Assembly (NCBI GenBank): GCA_028873535.1
Contig: JAGWIJ010000010.1
Location: 1 to 45,353 of the forward strand
DNA from: Pseudomonadota bacterium
GTDB lineage: Bacteria; Pseudomonadota; Gammaproteobacteria; Burkholderiales; Ferrovaceae
Direction: 5' to 3'
DNA: 45,353 nucleotides
Shown here: positions 9,275 to 17,446 of the stretch, piece after piece
Position numbering within the stretch: the first letter of the stretch is position 1
Layout of the letters: every line of letters starts with the position of its first letter
Program-made: the position numbers and the translations under genes
Notes under the pieces: generated by a model
Told to the model about the DNA's origin: nothing
Seen by the model: only the letters and a program-made list of their open reading frames with translations
The model's database searches: none

Positions 9275-9598
9275 ATGAGCGTCAGCCTTTCACCCTCCGC
9301 CCAGGAGCATGTCCGCAAGGCCCTGGCTGCGCGTGGTCATGGCATCGGCCTGCGCTTCGGCGTGCGCAAGGCAGGCTGTTCGGGCTGGGCCTACCAGGTC
9401 GACTACGCCGACGAGGCCAGCGCCAGCGATCTGCGCTTCGAATCGGATGGCCTGGTGGTGCTGGTCGACCGCGACAGTCTGGCCATGGTCGATGGCACCG
9501 TGATCGACTACCAGCGCCAGGGTTTGAACGCCACCTTCCAGTTCGTCAACCCCAACGTCAAGGACAGCTGCGGCTGCGGCGAGAGCTTCACCGTCTGA
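9275..9598 (+). CDS. iscA: Iron-sulfur cluster assembly scaffold/carrier IscA
   Basis: An A-type Fe-S carrier of 107 residues, the same length as E. coli IscA. The three ligand cysteines are present as C35 (AGCSG) and C99/C101 (SCGCGESF), and the NPNVKD motif precedes the last pair. It accepts Fe-S clusters and passes them to apo-enzymes. A clear Shine-Dalgarno (GAGGAAA) precedes the ATG. In E. coli the trmJ/suhB region lies upstream of iscRSUA. Here iscA follows trmJ directly and iscR, iscS and iscU are absent, so the rest of the ISC system must lie elsewhere. Confidence 0.93.
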   Translation: MSVSLSPSAQEHVRKALAARGHGIGLRFGVRKAGCSGWAYQVDYADEASASDLRFESDGLVVLVDRDSLAMVDGTVIDYQRQGLNATFQFVNPNVKDSCGCGESFTV

Positions 9599-9609
9599 GC
9601 GCCGGCCGG

Positions 9610-10059
9610 GTGCGTATCCCTCCTTTCACACGTGCGCTGGGCATCGGCGGCCTGGTCCCCTTCGTGGTGTTCGCCGGCGCGCGCTGGCTGCCCGCCGGCG
9701 TGCTGTGGCAGGCCACGGCGCAGAGCCTGCTGGCCAGCTACGCCGCCCTGATCCTGTCCTTCCTCGGCGCCATCCACTGGGGACTGGCGCTCAAGAACTG
9801 TCCGCCCGAGCGCGAGCCCGACGCGCTGGCCCTGCTGTGGGGCATCTGCCCCTGCCTGATCGCCTGGCTTTCGCTCATGCTGCCGCCGCTTCCCTGTCTG
9901 GTCGTGCTGGCGGCGGGCTTTGTGCTGCAGTGGCTGATGGACTGGCGCCGGCTGGGCGTGCTGGGCGCACCGGCGTGGTGGCTGCGGCTGCGCAGCGCGC
10001 TCACCGTGGTGGTGCTGCTGTCGCTGACCGTCGCCGCGCTGGCGCCCATCCCGCGCTGA
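9610..10059 (+). CDS. DUF3429-family integral membrane protein
   Basis: A 149-residue membrane protein with about five hydrophobic helices (near 9-28, 38-58, 70-88, 90-108 and 122-142). The motif YAALILSFLGAIHWGLAL is the signature of DUF3429 proteins, whose function is unknown. Translation appears to start at GTG 9610, 11 bases after iscA, so it is probably cotranscribed with trmJ-iscA. It faces the histidine-kinase gene tail to tail across about 50 bases. Confidence 0.8.
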   Translation: MRIPPFTRALGIGGLVPFVVFAGARWLPAGVLWQATAQSLLASYAALILSFLGAIHWGLALKNCPPEREPDALALLWGICPCLIAWLSLMLPPLPCLVVLAAGFVLQWLMDWRRLGVLGAPAWWLRLRSALTVVVLLSLTVAALAPIPR

Positions 10060-10111
10060 AGCGCGCGACGCGGGCCGCCGAACCCGGTATCGACAGCGGG
10101 CGGTGATGGCC

Positions 10112-11560
10112 TCAGACGCGCGCAGCCAGTGGCGGTGACGGTGGCGGTGACACCGCCGGCGCGTCGGCAAACTCGACCCTGACGCGCAGCCCCGGCCGCC
10201 AGTCGACGCCATGGCGCACAGGGTCGGCACTGGCGCGCGAGTCGAGCAGCTGCAGCCGGGCGTGGTGGGTTTCGCAGATCTCCTTGACGATGGCCAGTCC
10301 CAGACCGCTGCCCTCGCCCGGGGTGCCCGGCAGGCGCACGAAGCGCCCCAGCACCGATTCGTGCATGTCGGCAGGAATGCCCGGACCATCGTCCTCGACT
10401 TCCAGCCAGGTGCTGCCGTCGGCATGCGCCGCCGGTCCGCAGCGCACGGTGACACGGCCGCCGCCCGGCGTGTAGCGCAAGGCATTGTCGATCAGGTTGG
10501 CGAGCAGTTCGCGCAGCAGCAGGGGATGGCCATGCAGCGGTGCCGGGTTGAGCTCGAAACCCAGGTCGATGTTGGCGGCGTGCGCGCGACGCAGCGAGTC
10601 TTCGATCAGGTCGGCGCAGATTTCCGCCAGATCGCAGGGCGCGAGTTCCTCGGGACGCTGCACGCGCGGGTCCGAGCGCGCCAGCGCCAGCAGCTGGTTG
10701 GCCAGACGTGCCACGCGATCGGCGGAGCGGCTGACCTGGGCCAGCTGCAGGTGCATCTGTTCGGGGTCCGTGGTGAGCTGGGCCAGGTCGGCAGAGGCCT
10801 TGAGGCCCGCCAGCGGCGTGCGCAGCTGATGCGCGGCCGTCGACAGGAACCGCTGCTGCGCCTCGGCCGCCGAGCGCAGCGCCGCCGCCGAGCGGTTCAA
10901 TGCACGGATCAGCGGCCGCACTTCGGCAACGGTTTCCTCGGGATCCATCTCCTGCCAGCCCAGCTCGCCCAGTTGCAACAGGCGCGCCGAATAGGCCTGC
11001 AGCGGCGCCAGCGCGCGCCGTACGCCCAAGGCCACGAACACCACGATGAACAGCGCCAGCGCGCCCTCCGGCAGGAAGGCCGCCAGCAGCGTGCCGCGGC
11101 GCAGCGCATCGCGCTTGCGCAGCGTTTCGCCGATGCGGATCTCGCAGTTGGCACGCCCGCACGGTGCCACCAGCGAGAACACGCGCATCGGCTGGCCGGT
11201 CACCAGCTCGGTGTGGATCCAGGGATTGGCCTGGCTTGCTGCGCGCGGACGCAGCAGGAGCGCCGCATCCCCCGCCAGCAGGCGCCCTTCAGGATCGAGC
11301 ACGGCGAACAACACGGTGTCGACCGAGTCGGAACGGATCGCACCCTCGGCCTGCGCATCGATCACCACCTGCTCAGGCGGCAGGCTGCGGATGATGGTGG
11401 CAATCGCATAGGCGCCGTCCCCCAACGCGCGGTCGAAGGCGCTTTCGGCCGGACGCAAGGCCAGCAGATACGGAAACACCGCCGAAGCGACGATGATCAG
11501 GAAGACGGCGGGCAGCAGGCCCCGGAGCAGGCGGCCGCGCAGGCTGCTGTTGCGCTCCAT
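10112..11560 (-). CDS. Two-component sensor histidine kinase, TctE/QseC-like
   Basis: A 482-residue inner-membrane kinase. TM1 spans about 14-34. A short periplasmic 2CSK_N-type sensor (about 38-155, AFDRALGDGAYAIATIIRSLP) contains two Cys, C134 and C139. TM2 spans about 158-182. The HisKA domain has the phospho-acceptor H244 in FLSTAAHQLRTPLAG. The ATPase domain shows NLIDNALRYTPGGG (N box), DDGPGI (G1) and GSGLGLAIV (G2). The ATG at 11560 is 7 bases after the stop of the response-regulator gene; an upstream in-frame extension overlaps that gene and has no homology. The ligand is not deducible. TctE senses tricarboxylates, but many betaproteobacterial relatives do not. Confidence 0.9.
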   Translation of the reverse strand: MERNSSLRGRLLRGLLPAVFLIIVASAVFPYLLALRPAESAFDRALGDGAYAIATIIRSLPPEQVVIDAQAEGAIRSDSVDTVLFAVLDPEGRLLAGDAALLLRPRAASQANPWIHTELVTGQPMRVFSLVAPCGRANCEIRIGETLRKRDALRRGTLLAAFLPEGALALFIVVFVALGVRRALAPLQAYSARLLQLGELGWQEMDPEETVAEVRPLIRALNRSAAALRSAAEAQQRFLSTAAHQLRTPLAGLKASADLAQLTTDPEQMHLQLAQVSRSADRVARLANQLLALARSDPRVQRPEELAPCDLAEICADLIEDSLRRAHAANIDLGFELNPAPLHGHPLLLRELLANLIDNALRYTPGGGRVTVRCGPAAHADGSTWLEVEDDGPGIPADMHESVLGRFVRLPGTPGEGSGLGLAIVKEICETHHARLQLLDSRASADPVRHGVDWRPGLRVRVEFADAPAVSPPPSPPLAARV

Positions 11561-11567
11561 GCGCGAC

Positions 11568-12236
11568 TCAGGCGGCCGATTCGAGCAGGTAACCGAAACC
11601 CCGGACGGTGCGGATGCGGATGCCGGACTGGTCCAGCTTGGCACGCAGGCGCGAGACGTACACCTCGACCGCGTTGTCGGACAGCACTTCGGCGTCACGC
11701 GCCAGCGCTGCGTTGATCTCTTCCTTGCTCACCACCTTTTCCAGGCGGCGCAGCAGGCATTCCAGCACCTGCCATTCGCGCGTGGGCAGGTCGAGCGCAG
11801 CGCCGGACAGCGTGGCGCGGCGCGACGCCAGTTCGAGCACCAACGGTCCGTTGACCAGGCGGTCACCGCGCGTGGCGAGCCAACGCCGGTGCAGCGCGTT
11901 GATGCGCGCGATCACCTCGGGCAGGGCAAAGGGCTTGACCATGTAATCGTCGGCCCCTTCCTCCAGACCCCGCACGCGATCCTCGATGGCATCGCGCGCG
12001 GTCAGCACCAGCACAGGAACGCTCTGCTTGGCGGCACGCAGGTCGCGCAGCACCGTCATGCCGTCGACGCCGGGCAGCCCCAGGTCGAGCACCGCCACGT
12101 CGTAGTGATCCTTCTCGATCGAGCGCACCACGGGCTCACCCCTTTCGGTGTGATCGACCTCATGGCCGGCGAGGCGCAGGGCCCCGACCACCGCTTCGGC
12201 GATGGCCGGATCATCCTCTACGACGAGTATGCGCAT
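11568..12236 (-). CDS. OmpR-family response regulator, TctD/QseB-like
   Basis: A 222-residue response regulator. The receiver domain (1-115) contains the acidic pocket VVEDD, phospho-acceptor D51 (VLDLGLPG), switch Thr/Ser in LTARD and Lys in MVKPF. The C-terminal winged-helix domain (about 125-220) ends in VEVYVSRLRAKLDQSGIRIRTVRGFGYLLE, the OmpR/PhoB recognition and wing elements. It is cotranscribed with the kinase downstream and lies 19 bases after yceI. A TTACA-N5-TTACA direct repeat upstream of yceI is a candidate binding site (see 12984-12998). Confidence 0.93.
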   Translation of the reverse strand: MRILVVEDDPAIAEAVVGALRLAGHEVDHTERGEPVVRSIEKDHYDVAVLDLGLPGVDGMTVLRDLRAAKQSVPVLVLTARDAIEDRVRGLEEGADDYMVKPFALPEVIARINALHRRWLATRGDRLVNGPLVLELASRRATLSGAALDLPTREWQVLECLLRRLEKVVSKEEINAALARDAEVLSDNAVEVYVSRLRAKLDQSGIRIRTVRGFGYLLESAA

Positions 12237-12255
12237 GGCGCTCCTGTTGCAATCG

Positions 12256-12819
12256 TCATTCCTTGACGGCTTCGACGGCGATGCTGATGGTCACTTCGTC
12301 GCCAACGTAGGGCGCATTCTTGCCCATGTTGAAGTCGGTGCGCTTGACCTGGGCGGTGGCATCGGCGCCGCAGGCGTCCTTCTTCAGCATCGGGTGCGGC
12401 ATGCAGTAGAAGTGGCTCACGGTCAGGGTGACCGGGTGCGTGACCCCCTTCAGGGTCAGTTCGCCGTCAACGCTGGTCGGCACGCCGTCCTTGAAATGGA
12501 CCTTGCTGCTCTTGTAGGTGGCGGTGCCGAACTTGGCGGTATCGAGATAGTCCTCGCCCTGGATGTGCTGGTTGAACAGGTCCGAACCGGTGTCGACCGA
12601 CTTGGTGTCGATGGTCACGTCGACGCTGCCGGTTCCGGCGGCCTTGTCGAAGCTCAGGGTGCCGCGCACCTTGTTGAAGCGGCTGATCTGGGTGGAGTAG
12701 CCCAGGTGACTGTAACCGAAGCGCGCGTAGGTGTGGTTCGGCTCGAAGTTGTAGGTTTCGGTCGCGGCGACCGCGGAAAGGGACAGGCCGGCCAGCAGGC
12801 CGATGGCGATACGACGCAT
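12256..12819 (-). CDS. YceI-family periplasmic lipocalin-like protein
   Basis: A 187-residue secreted protein. A short signal peptide (MRRIAIGLLAGLSLSAVAA) is followed by the YceI beta-barrel: YNFEPNHTYARFGYSHLG, FNKVRGTLSFD, DYLDTAKFGTATY, ELTLKGVTHPVTLTV and a terminal VTISIAVEAV. YceI proteins bind long amphiphiles such as polyisoprenoids and are often induced by base, osmotic or other envelope stress. I start at the ATG at 12819 because a GGAG Shine-Dalgarno precedes it and the signal peptide begins there; an in-frame ATG at 12834 is an alternative. It is the first gene of a yceI-regulator-kinase unit, which suggests control by that two-component system (inference). Confidence 0.9.
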   Translation of the reverse strand: MRRIAIGLLAGLSLSAVAATETYNFEPNHTYARFGYSHLGYSTQISRFNKVRGTLSFDKAAGTGSVDVTIDTKSVDTGSDLFNQHIQGEDYLDTAKFGTATYKSSKVHFKDGVPTSVDGELTLKGVTHPVTLTVSHFYCMPHPMLKKDACGADATAQVKRTDFNMGKNAPYVGDEVTISIAVEAVKE

Positions 12820-13103
12820 GTTGATGAACTCCATGGGATCGAAGGATAGGGCAAACCAGAGCGGCGAGTATAGCCACGCCCGGAACGCTGACTGGGACCG
12901 CAAGGTTCACGACAACGTTCAATTCCATGCAACGACCGCCGCCGCGCGGCCGCGCTTCAATCTGGTCTGACCGCGACAACAAGTGTAAGCACTTGTAACA
13001 GCGCGCGATCGAAACGCTTGAACGTCTTGCGTAAAGGTGCAGCCGCGGCGGCCATCAGCCGTAAGCAGGGGCTGAGCAAGTTCCCTGACAAGCGATCCTA
13101 TCG
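12820..13103. promoter_or_regulatory. Divergent intergenic region between yceI and chemoreceptor, with a regulator-site candidate
   Basis: This 284-base gap holds the promoters of both flanking genes. The only strong element is at 12979-12998: a perfect 7-base inverted repeat (ACAAGTG, 4-base loop, CACTTGT) that also contains a direct repeat TTACA-N5-TTACA on the minus strand at 12984-12998. Direct repeats one helical turn apart are the usual binding pattern of OmpR/PhoB regulators. It lies about 165 bases upstream of yceI and 106 bases upstream of the chemoreceptor. No confident -35/-10 pair could be fixed by eye. Confidence 0.5.
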
Positions 13104-14624
13104 ATGCCAACCGCCCTCCCGTCCTTCCAGTCCGAAGACCACCTGCTGCAACCGGTGCGCGCGCGCGCCGATCGCCTCATGCTGGCCGCCATCGGCGTGC
13201 TCATGCTGGTCTGCCTGGCCACCGGAGCGGCCAGCGGCCAGCTGCTGATCGCCGTGCTGCTGGCAGCGCCCGCGCTGGGCGTGCCCCTGCTGATCCATCT
13301 GCAGGCGCCCGGCAGCGGATGGTCCGCCAGTGCCATGGGGGCCGCCTTCATGGTGTTCAGCGCGCTGCTGATCCACCTCAGCCGGGGCATGCTGGAAACC
13401 CATTTCACCATTTTCGCGCTGCTGGCCTTCCTGCTGTTCTACCGCGACTGGCGTCCGCTGGTGCTTGCCGCCGGCCTGATCGCCGTGCACCACATCGGCT
13501 TCGCGCTGCTGCAGGCAGCCCGCCTCGGCTTCTACGTGACCCCTGGCGTGCCCAGCGTCGGCGTGATCGTGCTGCACGCGATCTACGTGATCGCCGAGAC
13601 GGGCATGCTGGTCTACATGGCCGTGCAGATGCGCCGCGACGCCCTCGAAAGCCTGCGCGTGGCCGAGCTCGCCACCCGCATTGGCCAGGGTGGACTCGAC
13701 AACGCCGTCGCCGGCGCCGACCTGGCGCGCTTTCCGCTGCTGGCACGCCTGGTCGACATGCAGACCCAGCTGGCGCAGACCATCGGCAACGCCCAGCAGC
13801 AATCGCTGGCGGTGCACGAACTCGCGCGGCGCGGCACGGCCGGCAACGGCGAACTCGGCGCGCTGGCGCAGCGCCAGGATCGGGTGGCCCAGCAGGTCGC
13901 CAACAGCATGCATGCCCTGCGCGACTCGATCGAGGCACTGGCCGGCCGCGCACGTGCTGCCGAACAGCAGGCCGAGACCAGCGAGCGTTCGACCGAGGAA
14001 GGCGCCGCCGTGATCAGCGCCACCAGCGCGGAAATCCGCCAGGTGGCCGGCTCGATCGACCAGGTGGCCGAGCGCCTGCACGAGCTCGACCGCAGCTTCG
14101 AGGACATCGGCCGCGTCGTCCAGCTGATTACCGACGTGGCCAGTCAGACCAACCTGCTGGCGCTCAACGCCGCCATCGAGGCGGCACGCGCCGGCGAACA
14201 GGGACGCGGTTTTGCGGTGGTGGCCGATGAAGTGCGCAAGCTGGCCGAGCGCACCCGTCAGGCCACGGCCGAGATCAACAAGACCATGCAGGACGTCGAC
14301 CAGCGCAAGCAGCTGGTGCTGCAGCAGATCGGTGACACGCGCAGCCGCACCGAGGCGAGCGTGGAGCACGCGTTGCGCACCGGCGCTTCGATCCAGGCGA
14401 TCCGGCGCGACGTGCGCGAAGTGAAGGACTTCATCGTTTCCGTGGCCGCCGGCCTCGACGGGCAGCTCGCGGAAACGCGCGCAGTCGCAGGCGGCGTGGG
14501 CGAGATGGTGCAGCTGTCCACCGAAGGCAGCGCGCGCCAGGACAGCTTCAGCCGCGATTTCGAGAAGCTCAACGCCTCGGCGCAGCAGTTGCACGAGGCC
14601 GCCGGGCGATTCCGGCTGGGCTGA
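13104..14624 (+). CDS. Methyl-accepting chemotaxis protein with polytopic membrane input domain
   Basis: A 506-residue chemoreceptor without an extracytoplasmic ligand domain. Instead, about six hydrophobic helices occupy residues 24-175, with conserved-looking polar residues in and around the membrane: H91, H100, YRDWRP (113-118), H129/H130 and H158. The cytoplasmic part is a normal signalling coiled coil with the hairpin tip [40 protein letters not shown] that contacts CheA and CheW. No HAMP domain is obvious between them. Membrane-embedded His clusters suggest a heme, metal or redox-type input, but no ligand can be named. The ATG at 13104 has only a weak Shine-Dalgarno, so the start is moderately certain. 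Confidence 0.87.
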   Translation: MPTALPSFQSEDHLLQPVRARADRLMLAAIGVLMLVCLATGAASGQLLIAVLLAAPALGVPLLIHLQAPGSGWSASAMGAAFMVFSALLIHLSRGMLETHFTIFALLAFLLFYRDWRPLVLAAGLIAVHHIGFALLQAARLGFYVTPGVPSVGVIVLHAIYVIAETGMLVYMAVQMRRDALESLRVAELATRIGQGGLDNAVAGADLARFPLLARLVDMQTQLAQTIGNAQQQSLAVHELARRGTAGNGELGALAQRQDRVAQQVANSMHALRDSIEALAGRARAAEQQAETSERSTEEGAAVISATSAEIRQVAGSIDQVAERLHELDRSFEDIGRVVQLITDVASQTNLLALNAAIEAARAGEQGRGFAVVADEVRKLAERTRQATAEINKTMQDVDQRKQLVLQQIGDTRSRTEASVEHALRTGASIQAIRRDVREVKDFIVSVAAGLDGQLAETRAVAGGVGEMVQLSTEGSARQDSFSRDFEKLNASAQQLHEAAGRFRLG

Positions 14625-14740
14625 TCGGGCCGCGCCGGCACGACCCGGCGCTCGCCGGCCGCAGGCCTTGCCGGAAAGCAAAGTGCCCCTGGGCCGACAG
14701 CATGATATTGCCGGCGATGTGAAATGCGTACTTGACACCC

Positions 14741-14983
14741 ATGTCATCGTCGCAGCGCTGCGCCTGCCAGCCTCCGTCAAAGCAGAGCTTGTCCGCAGAG
14801 CCAAGGCGGAGGGGATCAGCGTCAATCATTTCGTTGCGACCGCCGTAGCAGCGACACTCGCCGCCATGAATACCGCCGCGTTCTTTGCCGAGCGCCCGCG
14901 AGCGGGCCGATTTCGAAGCGTTCGATCGACTGATGGCACGGCCCAGCGGGGAAGCCCCCACGCCGGACGATACCCTGCCGTGA
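14741..14983 (+). pseudogene. Disrupted ribbon-helix-helix antitoxin (HicB/Arc-like), orphan
   Basis: The core in the frame of 14758 reads LRLPASVKAELVRRAKAEG followed by ISVNHFVATAVAATLAAM and FFAER, the classic pattern of RHH antitoxins of the 'HicB family'. At about 14893 the expected tail (RERADFEAFDRLMARPSGEAP, then TPDDTLP) continues in the +1 frame and ends at TGA 14981. The ATG at 14741 (MSSSQR) is in that same +1 frame, so start and stop agree and the middle is displaced, as if by a base lost near 14757 and a base gained near 14893. The +1 frame itself has a TAG inside the core. Without the first shift, the core frame runs upstream to GTG 14719 and reads VKCVLDTHVIVAAL, resembling a PIN-toxin start. 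No toxin gene follows. A decayed gene or sequencing indels are both possible. Confidence 0.6.
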
Positions 14984-15018
14984 TGCGCGCAGTGCGCCTG
15001 GTTACGCCGATGGCCGCC

Positions 15019-15058
15019 GGCTGGGCTATACTGTACACGTATACAGTATAGCCCAGCC
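15019..15058. promoter_or_regulatory. LexA (SOS) box within a 40-base near-perfect palindrome
   Basis: The centre (15029-15048) is TACTGTACACGTATACAGTA, matching the proteobacterial LexA consensus CTG-N10-CAG with extended TA flanks. The palindrome continues outward as GGCTGGGC/GCCCAGCC, giving 20-base half-sites with a single mismatched pair (15036/15041). It lies about 50 bases upstream of the radical SAM start codon at 15097. TATACT or CAGTAT within it could be a -10 element, so LexA binding would occlude the promoter. An alternative is a binding site for another dimeric repressor. Confidence 0.75.
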
Positions 15059-15096
15059 CGGACAATCAACGTCCGCGCCGGCCCAGGAGCGCCGCG

Positions 15097-16287
15097 ATGG
15101 ATGCCGATGACTTCCCTGCCGTCGAAACCGGCGCCATGCCACCGCCGGCTTTTCGCAAGGGTCGCGGCACCGCCACCAATCGCGCCGAGCGCTTTCGGGA
15201 CTGGACACGCGAGGCGCTGATCGCGCCGGTCACGCAGCACGAACTCGACCAGGACCAGGACCTGCCACCGCTGCGCACCGAAGTCCGCATGGTCGACGCG
15301 CGCAGCATCCTGTCGCGCAACCAGTCGCCCGATGTGCCCTTCGACCAGTCGATCAATCCCTACCAGGGCTGCGAACACGGCTGCGTTTACTGCTACGCGC
15401 GCCCCAGCCACGCCTTCCTGGATCTCTCACCCGGCCTGGATTTCGAGACGCGCATTTTTGCCAAGCGCAATGCCGCCACGCTGCTGCGCGCCGAACTGGC
15501 GCGACCGGGCTATGTGCCGCGCCTGATCGCGCTCGGCGCCAACACCGATCCCTACCAGCCGCTGGAGCGGCGTCTGGGCCTGACGCGCGCGGTGCTGGAA
15601 GTGCTGGCCGAATGCCGGCATCCGGTCGGCATCACCACCAAGTCGGCGCTGGTCGAGCGCGACCTGGATCTGCTGGTGCCGATGGCCGCCCAGGGCCTGG
15701 TGCGCGTGTTCCTGTCGGTCGGCACGCTGCAGCCGGCGCTGGCGCGGATCCTGGAACCGCGCGCCACCGCACCTGCACGGCGCATCGAGGCGGTGCGCCG
15801 GCTCACCGCGGCGGGTGTCCCGGCCGGCGTGATCGTGGCGCCCCTGATTCCGGCCATCAACGATGACGAGATCGAACAGGTGCTGGCGGCAGCGGCCGGC
15901 GCGGGTGCCTGCTCGGCCCACTACGTGCTGCTGCGCCTGCCGCTGGAGGTGCGCGCGTTGTTCCAGGAATGGCTGCAGCAGCACTATCCGCTGCGCGCGG
16001 CTCACGTCATGAGCCTGATCCGGCAGATGCGCGGCGGACGAGACAACGACGCGCGTTTCGGCCATCGCATGCACGGTGACGGCGAGTTAGCCACGCTGAT
16101 CGCGCAGCGCTTCCGGCTGGCAGCGCGGCGACTGGGCCTGGACGCCGTCAGGCCGGAAGTCGACAGCAGCCGCTTCTGCGCGCCGGCGCCGCCGGCCCGC
16201 GCGAGCCGCCGCAGGGCCGCAGGCGCTGACGCGGGGACTGCCGAGGGCAAGGCCTGTGCAGCCGCAGCGCAGCGCACGCTGTTCTAG
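15097..16287 (+). CDS. Radical SAM protein, PA0069/SplB-like, probably DNA-repair associated
   Basis: A 396-residue radical SAM enzyme. The 4Fe-4S motif is GCEHGCVYCYAR with C92, C96 and C99 (CxxxCxxC), followed by the SAM-binding LIALGANTDPYQPLE and ITTKSALVERDLDLL. This layout matches COG1533, the group containing spore photoproduct lyase and the PA0069 family, whose reaction is not established. The C-terminus is Ala/Arg-rich and ends in QRTLF, resembling the QxxLF sliding-clamp-binding peptide. Together with the LexA box 50 bases upstream this points to a DNA-damage role, which is inference. A good AGGAG Shine-Dalgarno precedes the ATG. The gene ends tail to tail with the secreted-protein gene at 16310. 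Confidence 0.87.
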   Translation: MDADDFPAVETGAMPPPAFRKGRGTATNRAERFRDWTREALIAPVTQHELDQDQDLPPLRTEVRMVDARSILSRNQSPDVPFDQSINPYQGCEHGCVYCYARPSHAFLDLSPGLDFETRIFAKRNAATLLRAELARPGYVPRLIALGANTDPYQPLERRLGLTRAVLEVLAECRHPVGITTKSALVERDLDLLVPMAAQGLVRVFLSVGTLQPALARILEPRATAPARRIEAVRRLTAAGVPAGVIVAPLIPAINDDEIEQVLAAAAGAGACSAHYVLLRLPLEVRALFQEWLQQHYPLRAAHVMSLIRQMRGGRDNDARFGHRMHGDGELATLIAQRFRLAARRLGLDAVRPEVDSSRFCAPAPPARASRRRAAGADAGTAEGKACAAAAQRTLF

Positions 16288-16309
16288 ACAGCCGGCACCC
16301 GGCGCGGCT

Positions 16310-17446
16310 TCAGCGGTACACCAGCCTGCGCTCGACATATTCGCCGGCCTGCTCGTCCGGCGCGCCGGCACGCTCCGACGGCACACGCAGCAGCTCCTGC
16401 CGGGTGGTCCAGTTGCCCTGCAGGTCGAGTGCATAGCGGTACAAGGCGACGCGGCCCGCGTAGCTGCCCATGCAGATGCGTCCGCCGGCATCAAGCACCA
16501 CCCAGTATCCTTCCAGTGCGCCGATGCGCAGCAGCAGCTCGCGCCGGCTCGACCCCACCACCGCGAGCACCGAGGTGCCCTGGCAACTCGCGTTGCGGAA
16601 GGGCGCCACCCGGGTCTGGCTGTAGCTTACGGGGAGACTGTCATCCAGACCGCCACGGCCGATCACCCCGTCGAGCAGCGCGAAGATCGCGGCCTCGTCC
16701 GCCGCCATCCGGGCGCCTGGGCTGTAGTCGGCGCTGGCGCTGAACAGGTCCAGACCGGCGGCATCGTATTCGACGTACTTGAGGCTCCAACTGTGCGCGC
16801 CATCACGCGGATCGATCCACTCCGACAGGCAGGCATCGCGGAAGGCCACCGGCGCGGCCGCACCGGCGCCGCCCGGCACCCGGCCTGACGCTGGTCCGGA
16901 CCCGGCGGCTGGCGGCATCCCTGCCATGGCCGGCAGGCGCGCAAGATAGACGCGGGCACGCAGGGTTTCGATGCCCGCTGCGGACAGCACGGTCTCGGTC
17001 TCGACCAGGCGCTGGCTCCTGGTCTGCTGCGTCTGCTGCTCGAACGTGTAGACACGACTCGCACCATCGGCGGCGCGTTCGACCACGCGCCGCGGACGCC
17101 CGTCCACGCGCTCGATGCTGCGCAGCCGCGGCTCGCCGTCGTCGGACTCGATCTCGCGCAACTCGCCCTGGGCGTCGAAACGGTAGACCATGCGATGGAC
17201 GCTGCCCGCCTGATCGGGCGCCGGCGCGGCCGGATGCTGCCACTGCTCGACCTCGCTCACGTCGCGCGTGACCACGCCGGCACGGTCATCCAGCCAGTGC
17301 TGCACACCGCTGCTGCAGCCCGGCAGCTCGGATGCCGCTGCGCAGGCGGCGCCCGCCGCGAGCAGCAAGGCCAGGCCGCATTGCGGCATGCAAGCGCGCA
17401 GCCGCTGCAGGCAGCGCATCAGGGGATTTCGAGGATTCGGCTTCAT
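16310..17446 (-). CDS. Secreted protein of unknown function, last gene of the cus operon
   Basis: A 378-residue protein that I do not recognise. A signal peptide ([20 protein letters not shown], then a hydrophobic stretch to AAASELPGC) predicts export. The mature part begins with a Cys pair region ([11 protein letters not shown]) and contains beta-rich, YD-repeat-like text ([38 protein letters not shown]), a Gly/Ala/Pro linker near 185-205, and a C-terminal half with C211, C284 and C322. Its ATG overlaps the cusA stop as ATGA, so it is translated with the pump and is probably a periplasmic accessory. The usual small Cu chaperone CusF is not seen here, but this protein has no CusF motif. The frame is open further upstream across the cusA end; the overlap and signal peptide decide the start. 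Confidence 0.78.
   Translation of the reverse strand: MKPNPRNPLMRCLQRLRACMPQCGLALLLAAGAACAAASELPGCSSGVQHWLDDRAGVVTRDVSEVEQWQHPAAPAPDQAGSVHRMVYRFDAQGELREIESDDGEPRLRSIERVDGRPRRVVERAADGASRVYTFEQQTQQTRSQRLVETETVLSAAGIETLRARVYLARLPAMAGMPPAAGSGPASGRVPGGAGAAAPVAFRDACLSEWIDPRDGAHSWSLKYVEYDAAGLDLFSASADYSPGARMAADEAAIFALLDGVIGRGGLDDSLPVSYSQTRVAPFRNASCQGTSVLAVVGSSRRELLLRIGALEGYWVVLDAGGRICMGSYAGRVALYRYALDLQGNWTTRQELLRVPSERAGAPDEQAGEYVERRLVYR

Larger units (their letters stand above)
14625..15096. other. Intergenic region with antitoxin remnant and SOS box
   Basis: This 472-base stretch between the chemoreceptor and the radical SAM gene holds the antitoxin remnant (14741-14983) and the LexA-type palindrome (15019-15058). 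Bases 14625-14740 are GC-rich with several short GCCGG/CCGGC inversions that could end chemoreceptor transcription, but no T-run follows. I see no other gene. Confidence 0.6.

Noticed and set aside
13098-14825. Open frame of 575 codons on the minus strand
   Set aside because: Antisense to the chemoreceptor, with no recognisable domain.
16288-16309. Possible GC-rich bidirectional terminator between the radical SAM and secreted-protein genes
   Set aside because: The stem (GCCG/CGGC) is too short and no T-run is present on either side.
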